Shown here: piece by piece, positions 42,578 through 53,342 of the stretch
Position numbering within the stretch: the stretch's first letter is position 1
How the letters are laid out: every line of letters starts with the position of its first letter
Source of the DNA: Seminavis robusta
Lineage: Eukaryota > Bacillariophyta > Bacillariophyceae > Naviculales > Naviculaceae
Direction of reading: 5' to 3'
Length of the DNA: 64,000 nucleotides
Assembly: GCA_903772945.1 (NCBI GenBank)
Contig: CAICTM010000467.1
Coordinates: 1-64,000 of the forward strand
Notes under the pieces: model-generated
The model's input: the letters and a program-made list of their open reading frames with translations, nothing else
The model's database searches: none
What the model was told of the DNA's origin: nothing
Position numbers and translations under genes: made by a program

Positions 42578-43269
42578 CTAGTTCACGTTCATCGAGGCAC
42601 CTCCTCGCAAGAAGGATTCTGCCGCCTCACCTGCATTTTGCAAATACCGTTGCAGAATCGTCGACACATTGCCTTCCACAACTTCTTCGCTGTCATCATC
42701 GCCAATACAAGGACCCTGTTTGCAGTGTTTGATTTTGAATCCCAGGTAGCACTGTCCCGCCGGTACGGCAATCTTGACGGGTGCAAAGGATTTGGTGTAC
42801 TGATTGGTTTGACAATGTCCATCCAACGGATAAATGCTCAAATGGTATATTTCTTGCGATGTATCACAGTATTGACCGTCCACCGATGCGTACGGGTGTG
42901 TGGGGTCTTTGACTATACATTACAGACAGTAGTGACAGGGCAATAATGAGATGAGGACCATGAGAAAACACGCACACAAGAGGCGGCAGATCTGGTTTCA
43001 CAAATTTTCATTTTTAATCGGGATGAAAACTTACAACAGGGACAATCATTGGGTCTTTGCCAAGTGGGGTATTTGACCTGTTGTGTGGGATGTCCCTCGC
43101 ATTGCGTGTTGTTGTAGAGGGCCATTTTGACGCACGCCGTGGGAAAGACGGGTGGCTTATTACTGCCATTATCATCCTCGGAGGTTAACCACCATTCTTG
43201 GCCAGAGGTGCTCGAGACGAGCAAACACAAGGAAAGTAGTAGTAGAGCGGAAGAGGGGAATTGGATCAT
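42578..43269 (-). CDS. Secreted cysteine-rich protein, 189 aa in two exons
   Basis: Predicted exons are 43269-43035 and 42912-42578, with a 122-bp intron (GTAAGT donor, phase 1). The first ATG is at 43269. The protein starts with a signal peptide (MIQFPSSALLLLSLCLLVSS, cleavage near TSG|QEWW) with no Phe at the cleavage site, so secretion rather than plastid import is likely. The mature part has about ten Cys residues in small clusters (PTACVKMALYNNTQCEG, NDCPC, QYCDTS, DGHCQTN, GQCYLGFKIKHCKQGPC) and no membrane span. The fold is not recognised. It could be a cell-wall or extracellular interaction protein held by disulfides. The second exon's acceptor (TATAG) has a weak pyrimidine tract. Confidence 0.62.
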
Positions 43270-43629
43270 CTTCTCTTTGTGGCTTGTGGTCAATGACTTT
43301 CACTTCTTCGTTCCATCAATCAATCGATGATGTGTTTGTGTGCTGGATGGGAAAGAAAGTGGCCGTTGCTTTAGTCACGATCTAATGAGGAGTCGACTTG
43401 GTCGATTCTTGGATCCAAATTTCAAAGAACTTACACCTGGGATACCACAACAGCTGTCAATCGGCATGCAAGGCGTGCACGAAGAAGTGTTGAGGGTTTG
43501 GATCGAAAAGCACAGAGCCGGATCGATCGAAGTGAGAAAATCCAACAACAACTCATCGTCGCAGAAAGATATCCATAGAAAGCAAAGGTGCTTGTATTTG
43601 GTTACATTTGGTGAATCGAATACATCACC
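43270..43629. other. Divergent promoter spacer
   Basis: A 360-bp spacer between divergent genes. No gene is seen. Confidence 0.5.
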
Positions 43630-45111
43630 ATGCCGGGTCCTCCACCTCCGTCCAAGTCGTATCTGCTCAAGATTATCGACAGCAGCGACGAGGAAGACGA
43701 AGAAGAGGTGGCACAGTATGATTACATTGATGACAGTGAAGAAGAATCCATGAATGCCGACGCCAGCACGACGACCACCGAGGCCAGTACTGCTACGACA
43801 TGTAGTAGTAGTGAAGCCGCTCCTGCCAAAAAGCGCAAAAAGAAGAAGAAGAAAAAGAAGAAGAAAAAGAACAAGTCTCCTGCTGCAGCAGCATGTACTA
43901 CAGAAGAAGATACGACCATGACCGAGACAACAACCAAAAAGACGGTGTCGTTTGGATCGGTGACGGCGCATTCGTTTGAACGAGTCTTGGGCACGGATGT
44001 CGTTCCTTACGATGGAGGATGGCCACTAGGATTGGGCGATGTCCTTGTCGGGGAAGTAGAATCCACTCCCGTCGACGACTACGAGACTACCAAACAAGAG
44101 CGATTGAGAATACGAGCGCAACAAATAGAGGGAGTCTCGACTACTACTACTGATGGCGAAGTATTGGAAACACGACAATGGGATTACAAGTACAAGGCCA
44201 AGAATCCACTCTTTCATTTGTTGCAAGAAGAACAGCGCATGAATATTCTGTTGCTCTCCTCCACCCCAGAAGATGAAATCATGGAAAATTCGTCCTCCCA
44301 TCATGGCATTCGACGCGAACGATCCAACTCCACTACGAGTACTGGTACTTCTTCTACTAGCGCTAGTAGTAGTAGTAAGAGCAATAAAAGACGCGACAGC
44401 AAGAACAAGAATGGAAAACACAATTCACAGCATCCCATGGCGACACGCGGCAGCAGCAAACGAGAACGATCGGGATCTTTTTCCTCTGCCAACAATAGCA
44501 ATCAAAAAGTCGAACGCTACAACGAGACATTTCCACAAGTCTTGGTTCATCACGTCCGCAACGAATTGGAAGAATTGCGATTCCAACGCGGTGGCGTTGG
44601 CCATGCCGGTTGTACGTGCCGCAAATTGGATGTCTACCTTTTGCCACCCAATGCCGGTAAAAAGGCGCATCATCGGCGCATGAATGTCAAACGCGTCAAG
44701 GACGAATTGAAAAAACGACATTTGTTGCCGGATGCCCAAACGACCCGCGACGAACTCGAGCTGTTATTGCATCGTGCCGTCGAAGAAGAAGCGTGTTGTA
44801 GCAATCAAGAGTGTCCTTGTGTGAGGAATGGAATTGAATGTCAAGCCGATGTTTGTGCCTGTTGGCACGACAGTCATCAAGCCAAACAGCAAGAAAATAG
44901 CAACACCAGCAACAACAACACCACGAAAATGAATGATGATATTCCCGTGGAGCAAATACAAGAACGATGTGGCAATGCGAATGGCATGTATACCGTCGAC
45001 TTGCAAGCCATTCAAGGATTTCGTCGACAGCTTTTGGAAAAAACAAACATGGACTCGTCGTTCTTTATTTGTCCCCCCGTGAGCCAGCATACGCCAATAC
45101 CACAGTCGTAA
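43630..45111 (+). CDS. CSRNP-like cysteine/serine-rich nuclear protein, 493 aa
   Basis: The start (accATGccg) is followed by an acidic segment, a Thr/Ser-rich part and a run of about 15 Lys/Arg residues (about 68-82), a strong nuclear-localisation candidate. The segment KKTVSFGSVTAHSFERVLG...PYDGGWPLGLGD (about 103-138) matches the pattern of the CSRNP N-terminal domain. A Ser-rich linker is followed by a Cys-rich region: HAGCTCRKLDVYLL, then EEACCSNQECPCVRNGIECQ, ADVCACWHD and QERCGNANGMYTVD. The spacing resembles the CSRNP/AXUD1 Cys-rich DNA-binding region and, loosely, CXC domains. A transcription-factor role is inferred. Simple AAG and AGC codon tracts produce the low-complexity parts. 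Confidence 0.65.
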   Translation: MPGPPPPSKSYLLKIIDSSDEEDEEEVAQYDYIDDSEEESMNADASTTTTEASTATTCSSSEAAPAKKRKKKKKKKKKKKNKSPAAAACTTEEDTTMTETTTKKTVSFGSVTAHSFERVLGTDVVPYDGGWPLGLGDVLVGEVESTPVDDYETTKQERLRIRAQQIEGVSTTTTDGEVLETRQWDYKYKAKNPLFHLLQEEQRMNILLLSSTPEDEIMENSSSHHGIRRERSNSTTSTGTSSTSASSSSKSNKRRDSKNKNGKHNSQHPMATRGSSKRERSGSFSSANNSNQKVERYNETFPQVLVHHVRNELEELRFQRGGVGHAGCTCRKLDVYLLPPNAGKKAHHRRMNVKRVKDELKKRHLLPDAQTTRDELELLLHRAVEEEACCSNQECPCVRNGIECQADVCACWHDSHQAKQQENSNTSNNNTTKMNDDIPVEQIQERCGNANGMYTVDLQAIQGFRRQLLEKTNMDSSFFICPPVSQHTPIPQS

Positions 45112-45893
45112 GCAAGAGCGTTTTGCAAACGAATGGCTGACCACAAACCATTTGGACGATAAGCACTCTTAGCACATTTGAGACTCGTTCTTGAGTCACG
45201 CGAGTAAAGAATAGCAATAGTAACAAACTAAGACATGGCTCTGGTTTGAGAATAAGTTCGTCGTACATTGCTCCTTCGTCGAAAGTACAGGGTAATCTTG
45301 AGCCGAATCGTCGCTGGAAGGAAAGCACCTCCAACCAGGAGTCTCTGGCCGAAAGCCGGGAACAAAACGCTCCTTGCAATCACGCTACGGCGTAGCAGAC
45401 AGCCCATGACCTGTGCCGAGCGTAGGAGCGAATGCATACCGTACGGTAGGTAGGTAGTGGGAGTGCGAAAAGAACAGACTCTCTCCTGTTCTCCTCTTTT
45501 TTCTCGAACGATTGGCGGATTGATGGAAGCATGATCCGTAGAGAAAATTCGGCTTTTTCATGCCACCGATGCTGTGGACAGCGCAACTACGGGTACGAGC
45601 AAAGTACACTACGACAATAAGAAAGAAGAGTCGAGGTGTTGACGCCTACAGTTAGTTGTTACGTTACACGCCAAATCTACTCTTGAGATAGATGGTGTTT
45701 GTCCTAATATTTATTTATCATGTAGAAATTGTGGTCGCTTTGCTGCTAAGCGTCCCGTGTCGCCATGCCTCATTTTCCAAAACTGGGTGTGGATTGTTGA
45801 ATGAAGTTTCGTAGTAGAATAGCAGTGCTTTTCCATATTTTTACGGAGCTTGTTGATGGAATCACCAAAGCAAGCGTCTTGATAAAAAGATCA
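45112..45893. other. Convergent spacer
   Basis: About 780 bp between the ends of the CSRNP-like and LRR genes. It has CCGTACGGTAGGTAGGTAG near 45439. No gene is seen. Confidence 0.5.
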
Positions 45894-46730
45894 CTAGCAG
45901 CAGAAACATTTCTGGAACAGCCTTTTCAACCACGACGATTTCACACGGCCATCATCATCATCGTCATCGATAGCATTGTCCTTGGAATATTTGTTATTGC
46001 CGTTGGTAGTAGCCGATTCCTTGCGCTGTCGTAGCCCGCCGCCCGTTGACAAAGGAGTATCATTATCGGTCAAATGCCGCTGCGACGACGTAATACTGAA
46101 TCGAGCCGACGACGAGCGTCGTTTTTGTTCTTGAAAGACTTGTTCTAGGACACTCATATCGGCTTGTTGTTCGGGAGTGAACCAACACGCTTGCAGTTGC
46201 ACATAGTGCATACGAGGATGCATCCGAAAGGTTTCCGCCAATCCTCGCAATTCCAAGACGGTCCCCCGTAGATTGACGCCTTCCAAACTCAGTCTCGTAA
46301 AGCGTGCCAACGACAGGCTGGACGCCACGAAATAGGTCAACCCAGATACAAAGGAGGGAGTGTCTTCGGTGGCATTCTGACAGACAATGGAAAGAGATTC
46401 CATGAGTGGCATGCCCTTGTAAGTTTGCTTATTGTTGGAAGGTTGGTATTCGTCCGTCACCATGTCCACATCTTCCATGTCCTCGTCTTCTTCGGCCGTT
46501 CCTCCGAGGGCTTCAAACAGAGTTCTCACTTCTCCCTGCGAGATCTTCTTGCTGCCATCCGCCCCAAAATCGCAGACGACCTCCACCACTTTGGACATGC
46601 GATTGGCCGAAAGAACACGCAGTGTAAAATCCATTCCTTCTTTCGTAGGGCGCAGCACCAAATCGGGCTCTCTCTTGGACACGCTGAACCGAGCATCCGA
46701 TTGCGTTGCGCCATGGTACTGGACACCCAT
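45894..46730 (-). CDS. Short LRR (RNI-like) protein with Cys-rich C-terminus, 278 aa
   Basis: The protein starts MGVQYHGATQ. It has an acidic loop (about 80-92) and three or four LRR-like segments: KGMPLMESLSIVCQNA, LARFTRLSLEGVNLRGTVLELRG and HPRMHYVQLQACWF. The C-terminal third is polar, with a poly-Asp run (about 256-261). It ends with a basic/hydrophobic segment and VKSSWLKRLFQKCFCC. The terminal CFCC after a basic patch is a plausible palmitoylation or geranylgeranylation site that would tether the protein to a membrane. It belongs to the same broad class as the proteins at 6579 and 9954. There is no signal peptide, and the N-terminal MG could in principle be myristoylated. Confidence 0.65.
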   Translation of the reverse strand: MGVQYHGATQSDARFSVSKREPDLVLRPTKEGMDFTLRVLSANRMSKVVEVVCDFGADGSKKISQGEVRTLFEALGGTAEEDEDMEDVDMVTDEYQPSNNKQTYKGMPLMESLSIVCQNATEDTPSFVSGLTYFVASSLSLARFTRLSLEGVNLRGTVLELRGLAETFRMHPRMHYVQLQACWFTPEQQADMSVLEQVFQEQKRRSSSARFSITSSQRHLTDNDTPLSTGGGLRQRKESATTNGNNKYSKDNAIDDDDDDGRVKSSWLKRLFQKCFCC

Positions 46731-46833
46731 CTTTTCTATCTATATATAGTATTGTGAAGAGCACAACAGGAGCGCCGCTCTTTTGGGCATTGTCCGCTTG
46801 TGACTTGGGCCAGCGGATCTTTTTGTTGTCGCC

Positions 46834-47619
46834 ATGGCGAGCGAGCCCGAAGATCCAGCGATAACGTCTTTACGGGTAGTAAGCCGGTGCAGTGGTGAAG
46901 CGATGTCGTGCGAGTTATGGGAGGGGCGAAAGTCTCCAACACAAGAAAGCGTCCTGAGCCAGCTACCATTCCATTCCAAAGAACGGAAAAATTGCATGCA
47001 TGGCCTTTGCCCCTGGGATTCAAGGACTTGTGATCGTGCTGCTCGATTTGGTCATTTGGAAGTCCTCCAATATGCCCGTGACAATGGCTGTGGATGGGAG
47101 GCATCAACATGCAGTGAAGCTGCCTTGGGTGGCCATTTGGAAATCGTGAGGTGTGCCCATGAAAACGGTTGTCGAATGGATAGATTCACTCTAAGGAATG
47201 CTGCTAGCAAAGGTCATTTGAATATCATGCAGTATGCCCACGAGCATGGATGCAGATGGTGCTCCTCTACATGCATACTTGCCGCCCAAAATGGCAACTT
47301 TGAATGCCTCCAATATGCCCATGAAAATGGCTGTCCTTGGGGTAAAGCAACCTGCTACGAGGCTGCTGCAAATGGCCACTTGGAATGCCTACAATATGCC
47401 ATTGAAAATGGCTGTCCATGGGATGAACGTGTGTGCTTGGAAGCTACTAAAAAGGGCAATTTTGAAATTCTGAAGTATGCCTATGAAAAGAATGACTGTC
47501 CATGGCACAAAAGAACATATGACTTGGCTGCAAATCATGGCCATTGGAAAATATTGAAATATGCAATTGAACATGGCTGCCCTTGGAATGAAGAAGATGT
47601 GCTGTCAAGGGCCACTTAG
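46834..47619 (+). CDS. Ankyrin-type protein with seven 27-residue repeats, 261 aa
   Basis: The ATG at 46834 (gccATGg) is in ideal context. After about 60 residues, seven repeats of about 27 residues follow. Each has the pattern TC-x(2)-AA-x(2)-GHLE-x-LQYA-x-ENGCPW-x(3), for example TCSEAALGGHLEIV, TCYEAAANGHLECLQYA and TYDLAANHGHWKILKYA. These are shortened ankyrin repeats of the kind common in algae, oomycetes and some large DNA viruses. They mediate protein contacts. No other domain is attached, and the last repeat runs to the C-terminus. The 103-bp gap to the divergent LRR gene suggests a shared promoter. It is probably cytosolic. Confidence 0.8.
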   Translation: MASEPEDPAITSLRVVSRCSGEAMSCELWEGRKSPTQESVLSQLPFHSKERKNCMHGLCPWDSRTCDRAARFGHLEVLQYARDNGCGWEASTCSEAALGGHLEIVRCAHENGCRMDRFTLRNAASKGHLNIMQYAHEHGCRWCSSTCILAAQNGNFECLQYAHENGCPWGKATCYEAAANGHLECLQYAIENGCPWDERVCLEATKKGNFEILKYAYEKNDCPWHKRTYDLAANHGHWKILKYAIEHGCPWNEEDVLSRAT

Positions 47620-48282
47620 GACTTGAAAGTCTGGGTTGAAGGCTTCTTGTCCCAGAGCAGGAACGCCTGAAGGTACTGTTGTGGTCGTGGGACAGGACAA
47701 AGCTTTCATTTATTAAGCAAGCTATGTTTAGCTCTCCGTCGCACCTCCTGTTGGCTATTTTGGTAGATACCACTAGCTAGCTAAGCACTTTCTTTTGTTC
47801 CAGTAGCATCCCAAACAGTATATGAGATATATCAGATGGATGCATTTGCTGGATGCTCTTGCGCCAAAGCCTCATCCTCTATTTTGGATACCAGGTGGCA
47901 CTATTAGCTAGCTATGCATGGGGTAGGCACCGGTACTTGTTGCAGAGGCGATTCAAAGGCTTCTCTCCAGCTTGTGATTGAAGATTCCTCATCATCCACG
48001 ACGTGTTGTTTCAGGGGCAAAAATAAAAGCCAGTGAAGCGGTCTTTCAAAGGTAGGACATGTTGGAGGGAACTTGAAGATTGGAAGTGCCTGAAGCAGAA
48101 TCGAATCGAATCATCATTGTAACAGAGACATCTTCCCTGACGATCCGCTCCGAGGATACCTCCGGCATGGTTACGTCCATGATTCTACTCGGATCTTCTC
48201 AAAAAAGGTAGAGTCGTATTTGCATCTGCTGGTGTCCTCACAATCTGTCGATGCAATCTGGATCCTACCGTCGAATAAGAGG
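47620..48282. other. Noncoding spacer
   Basis: About 660 bp, no supported gene. It has CTAGCTAGCT at about 47773 and AATCGAATCGAATC at about 48093. Confidence 0.5.
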
Positions 48283-49136
48283 ATGCCCCGCAAGATACTG
48301 GCGATTCGGCATGGACAATCGGTAAGAGAAGGAGGCTTGAAAATGTGGGCCTGACCATGACAATGGCACTTCGCTCACAGTAAACTTTATTCTGTCCCTC
48401 TCTGGTGGTCGATTTTTCTTCTTTTCCCGAGGTTTGGAACGTCCTCCGAGAAAAGTATCCCAGCGAGGATGAACGCTACGGCGAAGATTTGTATGCTCCA
48501 GACTGCGACATCACCGAGTTGGGGGCACAGCAGAGTCGTCAAGCTGGTCGGGAACTCATGGAGCTACTCTCGGCAACAGCAAGAGAAGAAGAAACAACTA
48601 GCATCAATGTGCGTTTTGTAGTATCTCCACTACGACGGGCATTGCAGACCGCCCAAGGTATCTTTCAGGGGGCGGCTCAGGTGGATTCCAACTGGAAGCC
48701 TACAACTGTCATTGTGCAGCCTCTGGCAGCCGAAATTTTGATGGATTCCTGTGATATTGGGACCCCTGTGGCCAATCTGAAAAAGGAGTTTCCAGCCCCT
48801 TTTGACATGAACCTGGTCGAGCAGCAAGCCACACCAGACGGTGGTTTTTGGTGGCGATTTCAACAATCTCCTCAAGAAACTTGGGAGCGGATGAAACAGA
48901 GATTGCCCGAGGGGACTGAATCCACCGCCCAAGCACAAGAACGAATAGCCTCCTTACGAGAGTTTCTACGTGAAGACAAGACGTGCCAAGAAGCAGATGT
49001 GGTGGTTGTAGTTTGCCACTCAGAAACCATTTGGTACTTGACCAGTCGTCCAGGTGCGGACGGCGATCGCTATGGAACCTGGACCAAGAATGGCGAAATA
49101 GTGGATTTGAAGGAACACATTTTGGGCAAGAGCTGA
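48283..49136 (+). CDS. Histidine phosphatase (phosphoglycerate-mutase-like), 247 aa in two exons
   Basis: Exon 1 (48283-48321) encodes MPRKILAIRHGQS, the catalytic RHG motif. Exon 2 (48432-49136) continues VWNVLREKYPSEDERY, restoring the classic RHGQSxWN sequence. The 110-bp intron has a GTAAGA donor and a strong pyrimidine tract before CCGAG. Other family features are ITELGAQQSRQAGREL, FVVSPLRRALQTAQ (the second Arg), and VVVVCHSETIWYL near the C-terminus, carrying the second catalytic His. The protein has the usual size of the branch. It may be a phosphatase acting on small metabolites or phosphoproteins, not a true glycolytic mutase, because the mutase-specific insert is not evident. A longer open frame extends upstream of exon 2, but using it would lose the catalytic His. 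Confidence 0.85.
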
Positions 49137-50754
49137 GAATGCGTGTACTAGTATGGTCAAACCTAGCAGATAGTAATGCCAATATCGATTGCTAGAGAGA
49201 GTTAGTGAATGCATCTCATGCAAGCAACCAAAGGTAAAAACTCAGAAAGCTGTACAGGTTCAAACACTACAGTGTAGACTACTTTAGATCGAGGTATTGC
49301 TTTCGCTTGGAGCGATTGTCTGGCCTGATCTATCCAGCATCAGACGAGATGTCAGAAAGGTCTCACGGAAGGCTCTTGCCCCACCTCAGAACCATTCGTG
49401 TACTGTAGAGCGGGAGGCTGGCAACCCACGAGCACTGAAATCTTTGCTGTGGTCACCTTCATTCAATCTTCCGTTGGGGTGACTCTGGTCTTGGCGGCTC
49501 ATCAGATGCCTGTATATCATGATCTTGTTGGCGCGAGGTCAAGACACAGCCAGTTCGGAGCCAGGGAACCAGGAATTGCCCCCATCGCTCAAAAGCGTCT
49601 TTTAAAACCTACCTGATTTGCAGCATTCAATTTCCAGGCTGGCAATTGTTTTCCGCTTGGCCCGCAACACGAGCCCAAGCCATAAAAACGCCTCAACAAC
49701 CAAGGGCGGACAGAAACTTCAGTGCTCAGGCCCAACATCAGGCAAAGAAAGGCCAACAAGCCCAGAAAAACAAGATGGCACTCAGTACCGCATCTTTGCC
49801 ACTGCAGCAACCCATACAAGTTTTTATTAAAGTTAGAAAGTTGGTGAGCAGCAGGCAGTTGCTGTGCCATAAAGACCATACACTATCACCACTGCTTCCT
49901 TGCTGTAGTTACGCACAGTAGTTAACATGTAGACTACGTACTCTGTGAGCTGTAAAAGTGAAGGAATGAATGATGAATGAAGAATCGAATCTAAGAACCT
50001 CGAAGAGCACAAAAAGTGAGTGAGCAGCGTTCTGTCAGGCTCTTCCTTTGTTCCCCTTCTTCCCGTAAGAATGATGTAAGGTGCTCCTGTACCTTTTTAA
50101 TAAGATAAACCAACACTGGAGTACCTGGTATGCATGCAATGACTATTGTTCTTGGGCGCTGCCGGCGCTGTACAGGAGCACCAATCAGGTGAAACATCCA
50201 CCATCCACATTGATCTTCCAGTCTACTTTTTGGAACATCAAAAGAAGGCAAAAGGCAAGCACTACAAACCTCAGAACCTGCCACTTCCAGAGTCGAGTCA
50301 GCAAGTGGTTGCAGAATGGGATGGGACAGTGTAAAAACGAAGCTCTTTGACGAAAGATCTCCACATTTTGGCCGCAATCGTAACGGTACCGGTACCGGGT
50401 GCAATGGCTGTTTTTGTATGTACAACCTGCCGCCAAAATACTTACTGTTGCCGGTACGCATGATGAGCTGCACTAGCATTGTTAGCTCTATGATACGTGT
50501 ATCGTGCAAGCCTATAGTTTTCGCAAACTTAATCTTAAATAAAAGGTTAACAATTGAAAGTCTTCGGCCATTCTGAGCAGGAAATGGAAGAGCCTTCAAA
50601 GCCTTTGAGAGGATGCAATTGCAATTTGACTGGTTATGGAATGCATCCATGCTCTCGGCTGCTCGTGCGCTGAACAAAAAAGTTGGAAGGGCTCACAAAT
50701 CAAAAATCAACCATCCGGGAAGCCAGTAACGGAGAACAACAACAACACGCAACC
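49137..50754. other. Noncoding spacer, possible gene relic
   Basis: About 1.6 kb without a supported gene. The plus-strand frame at 50146-50334 (GETSTIHIDLPVYFLEHQKK...) looks more protein-like than chance but has no partner exons that I can place. It may be a relic. CGGTACCGGTACCGGG occurs at about 50384. Confidence 0.45.
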
Positions 50755-51153
50755 ATGCTTTCTCTCAAAAAGGCCATCGTCGGTAGCAAGAACAATTCCA
50801 AGGTTGATTCTGAAGAGAGTGTTTCAGGACACACCATGAGCTCCACTGGAAGTAGCGACAGCAAGCAGAGCCGAAAGAATCGCAAGACCAACATGATGGC
50901 AGACATTAGCGAATTGGGCCATGAAAGCACCATTGGTTCTCGCAAGAAGACACACAAGCACGGAGCCTCCAAGGAAGAAATTGACTTCTTTTTGAATATG
51001 GACAAGAAGCAACTGCTGGAAAGGCTGGGACAAGTCGCTATCGAAGATGAAGTAACAACCAAGAAGTCATCGAAGAAGAAGTCCAGGAAATCGATTAGAA
51101 GCAGAGAAACACCTGCCAGTGCACTTCTAAGGCATTTGGAAGAGGGGCTATGA
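50755..51153 (+). CDS. Small basic hypothetical protein, 132 aa
   Basis: The first ATG in frame is 50755 (accATGct). Composition is rich in Lys, Ser and Arg. The only ordered-looking part is ASKEEIDFFLNMDKKQLLERLGQVAIEDE (about 77-105), an amphipathic helix pair flanked by basic runs (SRKKTHKHG and KKSSKKKSRKS). There is no signal peptide or membrane span. The composition suggests nuclear or RNA/DNA-associated localisation, which is inference. I do not recognise the family. Confidence 0.5.
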   Translation: MLSLKKAIVGSKNNSKVDSEESVSGHTMSSTGSSDSKQSRKNRKTNMMADISELGHESTIGSRKKTHKHGASKEEIDFFLNMDKKQLLERLGQVAIEDEVTTKKSSKKKSRKSIRSRETPASALLRHLEEGL

Positions 51154-51529
51154 GGGAAGGGTGAAGTGCATTGTATGCAAACGAGACAAGATAAAACTAA
51201 AGCTATAATAGAATCAAGATAAGGATACCGATCCCCTTCGGAGGCGGCGTTCTAGCTAGACGCTGAGGCCATCCTTTTGGATACAACATCATGCACGCCA
51301 TGCCTTCAAGGATCGAAGCTCGAACAACATTGCGTCGCCTTGAAGCGCCACGTGAACCCAGTATCGTAGCTCTCACTACTACTGGTACCGGTACCTTTGG
51401 CAGCCCTGATGCAAACGGAGGATGGTGCCACCATCATCTTTCGGTAACTTGTGAAACAGCCCACGAACGGCCTTCGTACAGATTGGAGGTTTCAAAACAT
51501 CAGTCGACTTCGTAGTCGGTGCAACCTAC

Positions 51530-51722
51530 ATACCGCCATCGCTTTCACGCGCCTCCTCTTGCTCTTTCCCCGTGTCATCACTGATGTCACCTACATGCCG
51601 CCATTGCTTTCACACGTCTCCTCTTGTACTTTCGCCATGCCGTCACTGCTGTCACGCAGATGCCCGCCATTGCTTTCACACGTCTCCTCTTGTATTTTCG
51701 CCATGCCGTCACTGGTGTTACT
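51530..51722. repeat. 65-bp tandem repeat, three copies
   Basis: Copies begin at 51530, 51595 and 51660, each starting AT(G/A)CC(C)GCCAT and containing GCTTTCACACGTCTCCTCTT. Copies 2 and 3 are the closest, and copy 1 is more diverged. Confidence 0.9.
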
Positions 51723-52410
51723 AGCGTCTTGATCTTCATCTGTGGTTGGTAAAGCTCCTGATGGAATCCATTGTCCATTGGAATCACAACATAAGACAAG
51801 ACGATTGCTTGGAAGCGTCGGGATATCTGCACGGTGCACAGATCCAACAGTATCGTTGCCAAAGATGGAGGAACAAAATCATCCTGCTTTTGCCTGCTCG
51901 ATTTAACGTCGCCAGTGCTTGGACGTACCGGTAGGGAGCCGCTTTTCATGGCAGAGCTGCACGATGGTCGTGCCCTGGAAAATCTACCCAGGCGTGTCTG
52001 TAACTCTCCAGCAACGATCCAAAGATGTGTTTCTCGCCTTCGAATCTTCAGGTCAGAAGCGCCAATGCTTGCCCTCGAACAACCAGCACTTGAGTCATCC
52101 CCAACCGAGCGGTTTCCTTGGATGGTACATGTAGTCGTGTACGGTGATGTGCATGTCATGTCTCGCATTTCTTTCTTCAACTCTTCTTCCCTCTTCTTTC
52201 TAGCCAGAGCATTGGTACCAGTACAGTACTAGTACCAGTACATGTACTATGAGATCTGCATGTCTGCACCCAAGAACAGACAGCCGTAGGCTAGTGCCCT
52301 CAACTAGCATGTTTCTAAAGGAAAAGGTTTGCATGTTGCTTAAAAACCCAAGGCTTCCACTGATGGCTATAGGTGACGTAGCATTTTCGTTGTTGCGGTA
52401 CCGTACCAGT

Positions 52411-52520
52411 AGCTTTAATCTTACTAGGGAAACCGCACCATATGTACGCTAGCTTTAATCTTACTAGGGAAATCGCACCATATGTACGCTAGCTTAAGCT
52501 TACCAGGGAAACCGCACCGC
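52411..52520. repeat. 40-bp tandem repeat, about 2.7 copies
   Basis: Copies at 52411-52450 and 52451-52490 differ at one base. A third, partial and diverged copy follows. The unit contains CTTACTAGGGAAACCGCACC. Confidence 0.9.
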
Positions 52521-53342
52521 ACACTACACACTACAGTACACACAGGTAAAGTTCAAAAGGCCAGCTAGCTAGCTGGTACCGATAGTTGAGGGCAAAAGAT
52601 GAATTGAACGAAGTCTTAACCTGGACACATGGGGTAAATATTACCAAACCTGGGGGATGGAGCAAATAAATGTGATCCCATGATCCCGTGTAGACTATGC
52701 CAGTGCTTTCGAGCTTGGAGAGACTTCGCAGTCTCGCCCAGCCATGACAAGGGCACCCCAAAACGTGCCATCCACCACCCAAACCAATTTTATGCCCTCT
52801 GCCTGGACTATTTGGTTTGTTAGGACTTGAAGGCAAACTTAGATTTGGCCTCTGGCTACCGGTAGCCCGCTAGAAGGCTGGTGAACAGGACCAATATTGT
52901 CCACTAGAGATTTATTTGTCCACTTTGGCACTCATACTAAGCATTGAAGTTCTTTCAAGATTGCAAGCTTCTTGGAGGATATGGAACCAGCAAGCAAGAG
53001 ATAGCAGAAGTAGTGCATGTTGCTCATCCACTCTCTTCTTGCCCCCACATAGGGTCTAGATCATCCATCATTGTGATGTGCTGTCTGACTCACGAGGAGC
53101 TCCCGGAGGCAAGATTCCTTGGCACAGTCGCTAAAACGTCTGCAGTCCGAAGGGAAAAGGCTGACTTTAAGTCTTACTTATTGGTAGTGAGGAACAAAGG
53201 CAGTGTAATAGTCATAACGTCGACGCCCGTGAATAGCCCCAAACTTGGCAGACAATGTCATCGTCATCGAGCAATATCAGCAACTTTTAAAATAAAGAGT
53301 ACTCGGCCTCAATCGATGTAGCAGGGCCATTGCGAATTTGGC

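Noticed and set aside
49991-50677. 228-codon open frame on the minus strand
   Set aside because: No recognisable domain, composition near random, and the opposite strand at 50146-50334 looks at least as protein-like.
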